NCBI GenBank assembly: GCA_028285485.1
Contig: JANQPC010000053.1
Location: 1-40,649 of the forward strand
Length of the DNA: 40,649 nucleotides
Source: Paracoccaceae bacterium
Lineage (GTDB): Bacteria; Pseudomonadota; Alphaproteobacteria; Rhodobacterales; Rhodobacteraceae
Direction: 5' to 3'
The translations under genes and the position numbers were made by a program. Position 1 is the stretch's first letter, and each line of letters opens with the position of its first letter. A model generated the notes under the pieces. The model saw nothing but the letters and a program-made list of their open reading frames with translations. It was not told where the DNA came from and searched no databases. Shown one piece after another: positions 15,908-23,641 of the stretch.

Positions 15908-17253
15908 GCCCGAAGCCTTGGGCGCGCATGGGCACAGCCGATCCCCATGAGCATGGCGAAGAGCGCGGTGACGGCGGGGATCTGGAAGCTGAAATCGACC
16001 ATCGCGTGAAGTGCGCCCGCCACATAGGCCGCAAGCGCGATCGAAACGTAGAGCCGCTCGCGCCGCCGCACCCAGGCGCCGCGCAGAAGCGCAAGGCCAA
16101 GCCAGGCGAGCGCCGCGTAGAAAAGCGCCGCGGCAGGCAGCCCCAGTTCCCAGAGGTTTTGCAGATAGGCGTTATGCGCCCGGCTCCATTCAAACCCCGC
16201 CGCTTCCAGCGGGACGCGGGCATGAAACGTATCCCCAAAGGCGCCCAGCCCGTGGCCCAGGATCGGGCGCTCGCTGAGCCCCGCGATGATCTCGGGATAG
16301 ATGTGTTCGCGCGGGTCGGTGCCCGCCCGCGCGACCCGGTCACGCACGGTGCCCGATAGCGCGAAGATCACCACGGCAAGCCCGCCCGCAACAGGAAGCC
16401 AGAGCGCGCGGGTTCTTCCGAAGCTCGACCGGAGGCACAGCCCGAGCACGGCGATGGCCAGAATACCCGCCGTGCTGCCCGCCCGGCTGCCGCCCATCAA
16501 AAGCGCAGCGAGGCAAAGCAGCGCCCCGAAGGCAAACACCCAGCCGGTGCCGAAAAAGCGCTCGATTACCTGGCGGAGGGCGCGGCGGCGGTCGCGCGCG
16601 GGCTCCCGGTTCTGCATCACCTGAAGGTAGAGACCGAGATTGGCGAGCATTCCGAAGATCGCGTAGGTGGCGTAGCTGTTGCGATTGAGAAAGCTGGCTT
16701 TGACGTTGCCATCCTCCAGGGGCCCGAGGATCGGGTTCACGCCGGTGAGCGAGGCGGCGAGCCCGTAACAGGCGAGTAGGGTGGAAAACAGCGCGATCGC
16801 GGTGAGAAATGCCGTGGCACGGCGGGCATTGGTGGCGGCGTTGAGCGCGATCCAGAACAGCGCGGCATAGGTGGTGAGCCGCAGGATGTGGTGCAGCCCG
16901 GCGATGGGATCGGCGGAGATCGCAGGGGTGCCGCCCGGCGCGAGCGCCCAGAACGGATGCGCCAGCGCGGCGGGCGCCGGGGCGGTTTGCGCAAGGCCCC
17001 AGACCAGCGCGAACAGGTAAAGCATGAGGGGGCGTGCCGCGCGATGCGCCGCGCCGGGCGCGCCGCGGGCGAGGTTGAGCGCAATCTGCGCGCCAAGAAG
17101 CGCGTGGGCGATTACGGCAAGAGTGATCCAGGCAAGCGGTGTGTCGCCCCCGAAGGCAAGTGCTGTGGCCAGCGTGGCCGCCAGGGCGGCCCAGCCGATC
17201 AGCGCCTGCGCAAGAGAGGAGGGAACACTGCGGCGAACGGCGTAATCAACCAT
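15904..17253 (-). CDS. O-antigen ligase/Wzy-type membrane protein
   Basis: This 449-residue protein has about ten hydrophobic segments and a large hydrophilic loop (about residues 300-365) with RDRVARAGTDPREHIYPEII and ILGHGLGAFGDTFHAR. An HNAYLQNLWELGLPAA motif follows. These are the WaaL/Wzy_C superfamily marks. Such proteins join or polymerise undecaprenyl-linked glycans on the periplasmic side. It follows the wzc-like gene by 20 bases on the same strand. Because an EpsG-like polymerase also exists in the locus, either ligation or polymerisation is possible here. Confidence 0.85.
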   Translation of the reverse strand: MVDYAVRRSVPSSLAQALIGWAALAATLATALAFGGDTPLAWITLAVIAHALLGAQIALNLARGAPGAAHRAARPLMLYLFALVWGLAQTAPAPAALAHPFWALAPGGTPAISADPIAGLHHILRLTTYAALFWIALNAATNARRATAFLTAIALFSTLLACYGLAASLTGVNPILGPLEDGNVKASFLNRNSYATYAIFGMLANLGLYLQVMQNREPARDRRRALRQVIERFFGTGWVFAFGALLCLAALLMGGSRAGSTAGILAIAVLGLCLRSSFGRTRALWLPVAGGLAVVIFALSGTVRDRVARAGTDPREHIYPEIIAGLSERPILGHGLGAFGDTFHARVPLEAAGFEWSRAHNAYLQNLWELGLPAAALFYAALAWLGLALLRGAWVRRRERLYVSIALAAYVAGALHAMVDFSFQIPAVTALFAMLMGIGCAHARPRLRA

Positions 17254-17273
17254 GCGCCTGCGCCCCGCCGCGC

Positions 17274-19571
17274 CTAGGAGACGTAGTAATCCTTGTAGCG
17301 CGAGCGGTAGAAGCTGTAGCCGTCATAGGCATAGCGCGCGGCCTTCGATTCATTGACCATCGTGAGAACCACGCCCGCGAGCGGCGCGTTGATCTTCTTC
17401 AGCTCGCGCAGGCCCTCAAGCACCGCGCCACGCGGCGTGTGATCCCACCGGATGGTGTAGACAACCGCATCGGCATGAGACGCCAGGATGCGCGCATCGG
17501 CCACCACCAGTGTCGGCGGCGTATCGAGGATCACCAGATCATAGCTCGCCTTCAGGCACTCGATCAGCGCGTTGAACCGGTTTGATGACAGGATATCGGC
17601 GGCAGAGACGGAGGAGCGCGGCTCGGTTGGCTTTGTCATCAGCACGTCCAGCCCGGTTTCGGGATCGCGATGGATCGCGTCCTCCAGCGAAGCGGTGCCG
17701 TCGATGGCCGAAAGCAGGCCCGGGCCGCCATCATTGGCCTTAAGAAGATCGGCAAGCGCCGGCAGGCGCAGATCGCAATCCACGATGATTGCCGATTTGC
17801 CCATCTGGCGGCTGGTCAGCGCCACAAGCGTGGCCGTTGTCGATTTACCCTCGCGCGGGACCGAGGAGGTAAAGAGGATCACTTTCGGCGGCGTATCGAC
17901 ATTGGAGAAGAGGATCGAGGTGCGCAGGCTGCGCACCGCTTCGGCGAGGCTTGATTTCGGCTTGTCTTTGAAGCGCTTGAGCACGGTGGTGCGGCGCAGG
18001 CGGCGCCCGATGCCGGGGATCATGCCCAGCACGGTTTCGCCCGTGATCTGTTCCACCTGCTGGGCCACGCGGAAGGTGTTGTTGAGCTTGTCGAGCAAGA
18101 ATACCAGCCCGATCCCCGCAAGAAGGCCGAGGATCGTGGAGAATAGCAGAAGCCGCTCCTGCTGCTGCAGCTCCGGCGAAAGCGGCGGCTGCGCGGGCGT
18201 GAGGATGCGGGCGTCAGCGCTTGTGAGCCGCTCCTGCTCGGAGGTTTCGTTCAGACGGGCGAGGAAGTTCTGGTAGAGGATGCGGCTCGCCTCGGCCTCC
18301 CGCTCAAGCTGGCGCACCGTTACGCGATCGCGCGCCTGTTCAAGGGCCAGGTTTTCCAGCGCCCGCACATCGCGTTCGATCTGGGCCACGTCATCCTGGC
18401 GCGAGGCCCATTCGGCCCGTGCGGCCTCAACGATGCGCAGCGCCTCTTCCTCCATATTCTCGCGCAGAAGTTCGAGATTGAAATCCACGCGTTCGAGCGA
18501 GGAATGCCCTTCGCCTACCCGGCGCACGATGCCCGCGCGATCGTCAAGCAGCTGTGTTTCGCGGGCCCGGTATTCCGCGAGAAGGCCAGAGGCCCGAAAC
18601 TCCGGCACAGAGCCGAAATTGGTGCCTTCGTTGACCGCCCCGCGCAGGCGTTCATAGGTTGCCTCGGCGGTGCGAGAGGCATTGCGCGCCACAGAGAGCG
18701 TGGCGTTCAGCGCCTGCAGTTGCTGTTGCGTGATCTCAAGGCTTTGGCCGGCTTCCTCCGATTGCAGGGCACGGGCAGATTCCACCGCTTCTTCCGCGGT
18801 TTGCAACCGGTCGCGCAGCTCTTCCACCCGGCCGCTCAACCAATCGGTCGCGGCGCGGGTGGCCTCAAGCTTCGCATCGAGCTGATCGACGATGTAGGTT
18901 TCGGCAAAGGCGTTGGCGATCCGCGAGGAGGTATTGGGGTTGCCCGAGACATAGGCGATCTCGATCACCTGCGAGTTCGGAACGGGCACCAGTTCAAGGT
19001 TACCGAGCACCCGATCCACCACCACTCGCCGCTCTTTTGCGGCCTGTTCCTCCGCCGTAGGTTCCGGCCCGGGCGGTGGGGGCGGGGTTAGAACGCCTAG
19101 GTTTTCAAGCCGCGTGCGCAGGCCATCGGGCATCAGAACATCGGTGAGCTGTTCGCGCAAGCTGGGCTCATAGGGCCGCAGGCCGGGGTTGAAGGCCGGG
19201 TTCCGCTCCAGCCCCAGATTGACCACGACCTTTTCGACAAGCGTGTTCGACCGCAGCACCTCGATCTGGTTCTGCAGGGCCTCGGTGGTCACGCCCGATC
19301 CCACGATCTGCCCCACATCCACGATGGTGCTTTCATCGAGATCGAACATGACCTTGGCGCTGGCCCTGTAGGCGGGATCGATCTGGGTGGAACTGAGGTA
19401 GCCGATCGAGGCCGCGATCAGTGTTGTGATCGCGATGATCCACTTGCCGCGCCAGAGTTTGGCCAGCAGCTCGCGCAGATCAATCTCGCTCGGTTCATCA
19501 TCCTCCCCGGCGCGGGGCGCGGCAATGACGGGCTGAACGGAGAATTCCGGGAAGCGCTTGTTTTCTGTCAT
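17274..19571 (-). CDS. Polysaccharide co-polymerase/tyrosine autokinase (Wzc/ExoP type)
   Basis: This 765-residue inner-membrane protein sets chain length and couples polymerisation to export. A Wzz domain with a first membrane helix (about residues 48-68) comes first. A long periplasmic coiled-coil region and a GNVR-type segment follow, then a second helix (about 480-505). The cytoplasmic BY-kinase has Walker A PREGKSTTA, A' VDCDLRLPAL and B YDLVILDTPP. The C-terminus has eight tyrosines in its last 20 residues, the usual autophosphorylation cluster. The ATG at 19571 was chosen to begin MTENKRFPEF. No partner low-molecular-weight tyrosine phosphatase is in the window. Confidence 0.93.
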   Translation of the reverse strand: MTENKRFPEFSVQPVIAAPRAGEDDEPSEIDLRELLAKLWRGKWIIAITTLIAASIGYLSSTQIDPAYRASAKVMFDLDESTIVDVGQIVGSGVTTEALQNQIEVLRSNTLVEKVVVNLGLERNPAFNPGLRPYEPSLREQLTDVLMPDGLRTRLENLGVLTPPPPPGPEPTAEEQAAKERRVVVDRVLGNLELVPVPNSQVIEIAYVSGNPNTSSRIANAFAETYIVDQLDAKLEATRAATDWLSGRVEELRDRLQTAEEAVESARALQSEEAGQSLEITQQQLQALNATLSVARNASRTAEATYERLRGAVNEGTNFGSVPEFRASGLLAEYRARETQLLDDRAGIVRRVGEGHSSLERVDFNLELLRENMEEEALRIVEAARAEWASRQDDVAQIERDVRALENLALEQARDRVTVRQLEREAEASRILYQNFLARLNETSEQERLTSADARILTPAQPPLSPELQQQERLLLFSTILGLLAGIGLVFLLDKLNNTFRVAQQVEQITGETVLGMIPGIGRRLRRTTVLKRFKDKPKSSLAEAVRSLRTSILFSNVDTPPKVILFTSSVPREGKSTTATLVALTSRQMGKSAIIVDCDLRLPALADLLKANDGGPGLLSAIDGTASLEDAIHRDPETGLDVLMTKPTEPRSSVSAADILSSNRFNALIECLKASYDLVILDTPPTLVVADARILASHADAVVYTIRWDHTPRGAVLEGLRELKKINAPLAGVVLTMVNESKAARYAYDGYSFYRSRYKDYYVS

Positions 19572-19618
19572 GTCGCTCTCAATCGCCGCGTGAGTCGGAC
19601 GTTGGAACCCCCCGCGCT

Positions 19619-19647
19619 GCATAGCATTGGCCTAAAAGTGAGCGCAA
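19619..19647 (-). promoter_or_regulatory. Possible promoter before the wzc-like gene
   Basis: On the minus strand, TTGCGC (19642-19647) is followed after 17-18 bases by CTATGCA. This is a weak sigma70-like pair in the 128-base gap ahead of the co-polymerase gene. Confidence 0.25.
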
Positions 19648-19699
19648 TCCGGCATCTGCTGCACGGCATTCACTGGCGCAGGCGTGCCGCAACCGGCTT

Positions 19700-20263
19700 C
19701 TAGCGCGAGATCGAAAGGCCGGCGGCGGTGGCGATGGCGGCAAGCGCTGCATCCTCGGCCATAAGGCCCCAGTAGAAGCGGCGGGTGTAGCGCTCGGCCG
19801 TGAAAAGATCCTGCACAAGGCCCGGCGTTGCTTCCGGCGGCAGCCCGGCTTCGGCGAGGGTGCGGGTAAGCCTCAGCCGTTCGGCCACGAGTTCACGGCT
19901 TGCCGGTGCAAGGGCGCGCGAGGTTTCGAGGGCGGCTGCGGCACCCGGCACATCGCCCGCGCCAAGCCGGGCTTCGGCCAGCGCGGCCCATGTGGCGGCA
20001 TTGCCCGGCCGTGCCGCAAGGCTCTGGGTGAAGTGGGCGGCGGCGGTGGCGGGCGCCGTGGCCAGGTGGCTTTCGGCGATCAGATGGGCGTAGCGGGCCT
20101 CGTGGTAGAGCGCGGCGCTTTCGGAAACCCGCCAATCGCCATGGGGCGCGGGGCGCCGCACCTCCGGGCTGAGCGCCGGTGCGTGCCGCGCAACACCCAA
20201 ATAGGCAAAGGCCGCCAAAACGATGCTCAGGCCCATGGCCGCAACGAGGGGAAGCTGCTTCAT
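19700..20263 (-). CDS. Membrane-anchored TPR-like protein
   Basis: This 187-residue protein has one N-terminal hydrophobic helix (LPLVAAMGLSIVLAAFAYLGV), acting as a signal or anchor. It is followed by Ala-rich helical repeats. AAHFTQSLAARPGNAATWAALAEARLGAGD and the next segment, LETSRALAPASREL, fit tetratricopeptide repeats. No catalytic motif is seen. A periplasmic scaffold role for the polysaccharide machinery is inferred only from its place between the phosphatase and co-polymerase genes. The start could also be the GTG at 20275. Confidence 0.7.
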   Translation of the reverse strand: MKQLPLVAAMGLSIVLAAFAYLGVARHAPALSPEVRRPAPHGDWRVSESAALYHEARYAHLIAESHLATAPATAAAHFTQSLAARPGNAATWAALAEARLGAGDVPGAAAALETSRALAPASRELVAERLRLTRTLAEAGLPPEATPGLVQDLFTAERYTRRFYWGLMAEDAALAAIATAAGLSISR

Positions 20264-20286
20264 CGGGAGATGCACCTCACCTAGGC

Positions 20287-21066
20287 TCAGCCGCCAGCGG
20301 AGAGAAAACCAACGCCCGCGTCAAGCCGCACCGCGGTGAGCCGCCCGGTATAGTACGCGCCGGTATCCACGCAGATCCGCCCGGTGCGTACCACCGGATC
20401 GGGCGCATCGTAATGGCCGTGCACCACGAGGTGGCCGGGCAGGGGGGCATCGACAAGCCCATCCGGGTGGCCCCAGATCATCGAGGCGACATCTTCTAGA
20501 AACGCGCCTGGCCCGGGATTTCCGGCGGCATGGGTGAAGATCACATCGCCAAAGCGCGCATGAGTTTCCATCGAGGCGAGAAATCCAATCTCAGGCCCGA
20601 GCGCCGCAAAAAGCGCATCGCGCACCTCAACCAGATCTTTCTCCCGCGCGCCCCGGCGCGGCAATTCTATGCCGTAGCTTGCAAGGGTTTGACGGGCGCC
20701 GAATTCCAGCCACTCCTTCCGCTCCTGAGGCTCTTGAAGGAAGGCCAGCAGGGCATCTTCATGGTTGCCGCGCAGAAAGACAACGCCGGCACCTGCATCC
20801 TCGCTGAGCTGCCGGAGCGCGGAAAGAACGCCCGCCGCATCATCCCCGCGATCGATATAGTCGCCCAGAAAGACAAGGCGCACGAGGCGCGTGTCATCGA
20901 ATTGATCGGCATCTTCGGAGATGAGCGACAGAAGTTCGATCATCAGATCGCGCCGGCCATGGATATCGCCAATGGCGTAGACCCGGAGGTTTTCGCCAAC
21001 GCGGGAGGCGGCCTGGGGCGCGGGGCTGGTGCGGGAGGAATGCCACATACCCCGGCGCGCATACAT
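20287..21066 (-). CDS. Calcineurin-type metallophosphoesterase (PPP-like)
   Basis: This 259-residue protein has the dinuclear-metal phosphoesterase motifs in order: AIGDIHGRRD, FLGDYIDRGDD, FLRGNHED and, in the C-terminal part, VVHGHYDAPDP. This set occurs in bacterial serine/threonine (PPP) phosphatases and diadenosine tetraphosphatases. The frame is open to 21345, but the upstream part has no family similarity, so the ATG at 21066 (or 21048) is preferred. It heads the minus-strand TPR/wzc/wzy unit, where it might reverse protein phosphorylation. That role is inference from position. Confidence 0.82.
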   Translation of the reverse strand: MYARRGMWHSSRTSPAPQAASRVGENLRVYAIGDIHGRRDLMIELLSLISEDADQFDDTRLVRLVFLGDYIDRGDDAAGVLSALRQLSEDAGAGVVFLRGNHEDALLAFLQEPQERKEWLEFGARQTLASYGIELPRRGAREKDLVEVRDALFAALGPEIGFLASMETHARFGDVIFTHAAGNPGPGAFLEDVASMIWGHPDGLVDAPLPGHLVVHGHYDAPDPVVRTGRICVDTGAYYTGRLTAVRLDAGVGFLSAGG

Positions 21067-21386
21067 GGAATTGCGGGGCGTGGCTACGGGCGCTGCCCGC
21101 GTGGCGGGAAAGAAGGCCGAAGCGTGCCGGTTCTGCGCCAGAGATCGGGCGACGATTCGAGCCGAGGGGCCGCGCCCGAGGGGCCATTTAAATTCTATCC
21201 ACAGGGGAATCGGCCAGTTTTGCCCAAAAATTAGGCGAAATTTGCCTCTCGCCAGCGGCTTTCGGCGGGATTCAGCGTGTTCCGCCGCGCGGCGCGGGAG
21301 CCCCCCGAATGCGTCTTCCAAGTGTTCCGATTGCGCAATAACCATGACGTGGGGGCTCGGTCAGTCACACAGGTGGACTTGCTCGA
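21067..21386. other. Divergent intergenic region of the polysaccharide locus
   Basis: This 320-base gap separates the phosphatase gene (minus) from the sugar-phosphate transferase gene (plus). I see no gene in it apart from an unsupported in-frame extension of the phosphatase. It holds an A+T-rich patch (about 21186-21245) with a near-palindrome, GGCGAAATTTGCC (21234-21246). AGGTGG (21371-21376) serves as ribosome-binding site for the transferase. I could not pick convincing -35/-10 pairs. Confidence 0.5.
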
Positions 21387-22064
21387 ATGCGAATTGATGC
21401 GGTTGAGGCCGCGGCGGATGTCCCCCCGCTGTTCTCGCGCGTCGCGTCGGCCCCCGTCGCGATCGCCAGATGGTCTCCAAGATTTCGGATATTCAAAATT
21501 GGGGTGGATACCCTTTCCGCCCTTCTTGCGCTTCCGTTGATTGTCGGCGTGAGCGCTGTGCTCTTGCTTCTGAACCCCTTCTTCAATCCCGGCCCGCTGT
21601 TTTACCGGCAGGAACGGATGGGGCTGGGCGGCAAGCGGTTCAACATGTGGAAGTTTCGCACGATGGTGCCCTCGGATGTGATGGTGCGCGGCGCGCATGA
21701 TCCGGTGGAGGATCACCGCATCACGCCCCTCGGGCGTATCCTCAGGCGGCTTCGCATTGATGAATTGCCTAACTTTATCAATGTCTTGCGTGGTGAGATG
21801 AGCCTTGTGGGCCCGCGCCCCGATGCCTGGGAGCACGCCAATCGCTACATTGATACTGTGCCCTATTACCATGACAGGTTCCGTGTGCGCCCCGGCATTA
21901 CAGGGCTTGCGCAGATCCGCAGCGGTTATGCCGATAACTGGCGGGCGGTGGAGCGGAAGGCGCGGTTTGACCGGCATTATGTTCGCCGGTCGGGCGGGCG
22001 GCTTGAGCTCTACATCATCCTCGCCACGATGGCGGTGGTGCTGACCGGCGCAGGGGCGAAGTGA
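21387..22064 (+). CDS. Initiating polyprenyl-phosphate sugar-1-phosphate transferase
   Basis: This 225-residue member of the bacterial sugar transferase family (WbaP/ExoY/WcaJ C-terminal type) puts the first sugar phosphate on undecaprenyl phosphate. There is one hydrophobic segment (about residues 38-60). The catalytic core then carries GPLFYRQERMGLGGKRFNMW, KFRTM, RRLRIDELPNFINVL, SLVGPRPD and RPGITGLAQI. It lacks the multi-helix N-terminal part of full-length WbaP. The start at 21387 has AGGTGG at good spacing. It overlaps the nusG-like gene by one base (TGATG). Confidence 0.92.
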   Translation: MRIDAVEAAADVPPLFSRVASAPVAIARWSPRFRIFKIGVDTLSALLALPLIVGVSAVLLLLNPFFNPGPLFYRQERMGLGGKRFNMWKFRTMVPSDVMVRGAHDPVEDHRITPLGRILRRLRIDELPNFINVLRGEMSLVGPRPDAWEHANRYIDTVPYYHDRFRVRPGITGLAQIRSGYADNWRAVERKARFDRHYVRRSGGRLELYIILATMAVVLTGAGAK

Positions 22065-22594
22065 TGCGTGGCCACAAGGCGCCGGAGGGCGCCGCGGCCG
22101 GCGCCTGGTATCTGGCGCGGCTGAAGCCCGGTGCGCTTGAAACGGCGCGCGCCCACCTTGCGCGGCAGGGCTTTGAAAGCTTCATGCCGATGCAGGCGGT
22201 GACACGGCGGCGGGCCGGGCGGCTCACGGAAGCCAAGCGCCCGCTCTTTCCGGGGTATCTGTTCGTGCGTGCCCCCAAGGCGGCGCCGCGCTGGCAGGCG
22301 ATCAATGCGACTCGCGGGGTGGCGGCGCTGGTCTCCGTCGGGTCCGACGGACCAACGCCTGTACCCGCGGCGATAGTCTCTGGCCTCCGGGCGGAGACGG
22401 GGCGCGATGGCCTGTTGAACCCTGCCGCGGCTTTCGGGGCGGGCGAACGCGTGCGCGTGATCTCAGGTGCTTTCGCGGAGACCCTGGCGCGGATCGAGGC
22501 GCTGGGGGAGGGCGACCGGATCTTCGTGATCATCGACATGATGGGCCGCGCCGTTCGCACCGCCCTCACGGCGCGGGATCTTGAGCGCGCCTGA
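22064..22594 (+). CDS. Specialised NusG paralogue (RfaH/UpxY-like antiterminator)
   Basis: This 176-residue protein has an NGN domain: AWYLARLKPG, then the family pattern RPLFPGYLFVRAP, then INATRGVAALVSVG. A C-terminal KOW-like domain follows (AGERVRVISGAFAETLARIE). Housekeeping NusG genes lie with secE and the ribosomal genes. A copy inside a polysaccharide locus is typical of specialised NusG proteins, which bind paused RNA polymerase and help it read through long surface-polysaccharide operons. It is coupled to the transferase gene and ends at a stem-loop, just upstream of the 17.5-kb operon it probably serves. Confidence 0.88.
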   Translation: MRGHKAPEGAAAGAWYLARLKPGALETARAHLARQGFESFMPMQAVTRRRAGRLTEAKRPLFPGYLFVRAPKAAPRWQAINATRGVAALVSVGSDGPTPVPAAIVSGLRAETGRDGLLNPAAAFGAGERVRVISGAFAETLARIEALGEGDRIFVIIDMMGRAVRTALTARDLERA

Positions 22595-22595
22595 T

Positions 22596-22619
22596 GCCCG
22601 TGGCGCAGGGGCCACGGGC
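22596..22619 (+). terminator. Stem-loop after the nusG-like gene
   Basis: GCCCGTGGC (22596-22604) and GCCACGGGC (22611-22619) form a perfect 9-bp stem with a 6-base loop, right after the nusG-like stop codon. There is no T tract, so termination may be partial. Confidence 0.5.
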
Positions 22620-22651
22620 CCGCGCTTAACCCGGTACTAACCAAAAACCCA

Positions 22652-22693
22652 TTGACATCGCGGTGTTATTCGTGAGTTTGTTCACGTGTGAAC
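22652..22693 (+). promoter_or_regulatory. Candidate promoter and palindromic operator of the long polysaccharide operon
   Basis: A consensus -35 TTGACA is at 22652-22657, but no good -10 follows at 16-18 bases. At the expected -10/+1 position lies a perfect inverted repeat, GTTCAC-GT-GTGAAC (22680-22693), overlapped by CGTGA-N6-TCACG (22671-22686). The position and symmetry fit a dimeric winged-helix repressor, possibly the MarR-type protein encoded just downstream. Confidence 0.5.
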
Positions 22694-22760
22694 GCCATGA
22701 CTCGGCCGATCGACCAGACTTGTTTTCCTTTTGCGCGGGGCCATCGCGGCGACCGTCAGT

Positions 22761-22768
22761 GCGGTAGC
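22761..22768 (+). promoter_or_regulatory. ops-like element in the operon leader
   Basis: GCGGTAGC, preceded by GT and followed by CGTG, resembles the ops element (GGCGGTAGCNT) that recruits RfaH in enterobacteria. It lies in the untranslated leader between the promoter and the first gene, close to the NusG paralogue gene. The same core also occurs by chance in the permease gene at 681-689. Confidence 0.35.
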
Positions 22769-22803
22769 CGTGGCCGAATCGGTGCCGTTGGAGGGTGCGG
22801 CGG

Positions 22804-23283
22804 GTGAGCGAGGCGCCGCAAAAACGAGTGTCCGAAAGCAGTGTGGCGGAGCGGGACCTGGGCGAGAGCGGTGTAACCAAGAAGGGTGTGGCTGAGAGCA
22901 GCGCAGCCGGGCGGAACGGGGCCGGGGGCAAGACGGCCCTCGCCCCGCCCGCGCTTTCGGAAGACCTGCGCGAGGACGCCCGTTTCCGCATCCTGCGGCT
23001 TCTCGAAGCCCAGCCCGATCTCAGCCAGCGCCAGATTGCCGAGGCGCTTGGGATCAGCCTTGGCAGCGTCAATTTCTGTCTGCGCGGGCTGGCCGATCGC
23101 GGGATGGTCAAGATCCGCAACTTCCGCCGCAGCAAGAACCGCATGGGCTATGCCTACCTGCTCACACCCCGCGGCCTTGCCGAGAAAACCGCGCTTACGG
23201 CGGCCTTCCTTGCGCGGCGGATGCGCGAATACGAGGCGCTGCGGGCGGAAATCGATGCCATCGAAGAAGATCTGAAAGGGTAG
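22804..23283 (+). CDS. MarR-type EPS-associated transcriptional regulator
   Basis: This 159-residue protein has a winged-helix domain at about residues 58-140: ARFRILRLLEAQPDLSQRQIAEALGISLGSVNFCLRGL is the helix-turn-helix, and a basic wing, RNFRRSKNRMGYAYLLT, follows. This is the pattern of the MarR family EPS-associated regulators. A C-terminal helix (ARRMREYEALRAEIDAIEEDL) may dimerise. The first 45 or so residues form an unusual Ser/Val/Glu-rich extension with internal repeats. The GTG at 22804 has GGAGGG at good spacing; a GTG at 22795 is the alternative. It heads the 18-gene operon and may regulate it. Confidence 0.85.
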   Translation: MSEAPQKRVSESSVAERDLGESGVTKKGVAESSAAGRNGAGGKTALAPPALSEDLREDARFRILRLLEAQPDLSQRQIAEALGISLGSVNFCLRGLADRGMVKIRNFRRSKNRMGYAYLLTPRGLAEKTALTAAFLARRMREYEALRAEIDAIEEDLKG

Positions 23284-23287
23284 CGGC

Positions 23288-23641
23288 GTGGAACTGACCT
23301 GGCGCAACTTCTGGTTCGAAGGGAAAGACTGGGTGTCGGAGGCGCTTGGGCTTTCAAAAGAGATGCTCCATGTGCATCTGGGCCTTGCGCTTTTTCTGGC
23401 CGCAGCGCTTGCGCTTCGCACCCGGCGGCGCGGGCTTGTCGTCGCCTGGCTTGCCGTGGCCGCGCTGCAGGCCGCCAACGAGGCGCTCGACGCGCGCGAC
23501 TGGATCATGTGGACAGGAAGTGTGAACTGGGCCGAAACCGCCCGCGACACGGTTGCCACGCTCTTCTGGCCCACGGTGATCGCGCTCATTTGGGCGCGGG
23601 CCACTCCGCTTCGCAGGGCAGAATGGGCAGGCCGCGGCTGA
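23288..23641 (+). CDS. Small membrane protein of unknown function
   Basis: This 117-residue protein has an amphipathic, Trp-rich N-terminus and three hydrophobic stretches: about residues 29-44, 50-62, and the third at [17 protein letters not shown] do not recognise the family with certainty; the [15 protein letters not shown] start of the first helix gives a loose VanZ-like impression. It starts with GTG four bases after the regulator gene and overlaps the epimerase start (TGATG), so it belongs to the operon. Confidence 0.75.
   Translation: MELTWRNFWFEGKDWVSEALGLSKEMLHVHLGLALFLAAALALRTRRRGLVVAWLAVAALQAANEALDARDWIMWTGSVNWAETARDTVATLFWPTVIALIWARATPLRRAEWAGRG

Noticed and set aside
21067-21345. 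In-frame upstream extension of the metallophosphoesterase
   Set aside because: No similarity to the family, basic low-complexity residues, and the metal motifs begin normally from the ATG at 21066.
22720-22733. T-rich tract in the operon leader as an intrinsic terminator or attenuator
   Set aside because: The preceding bases hold only short overlapping palindromes (TCGGCCGA, CGATCG) and no convincing stem directly before the T's.
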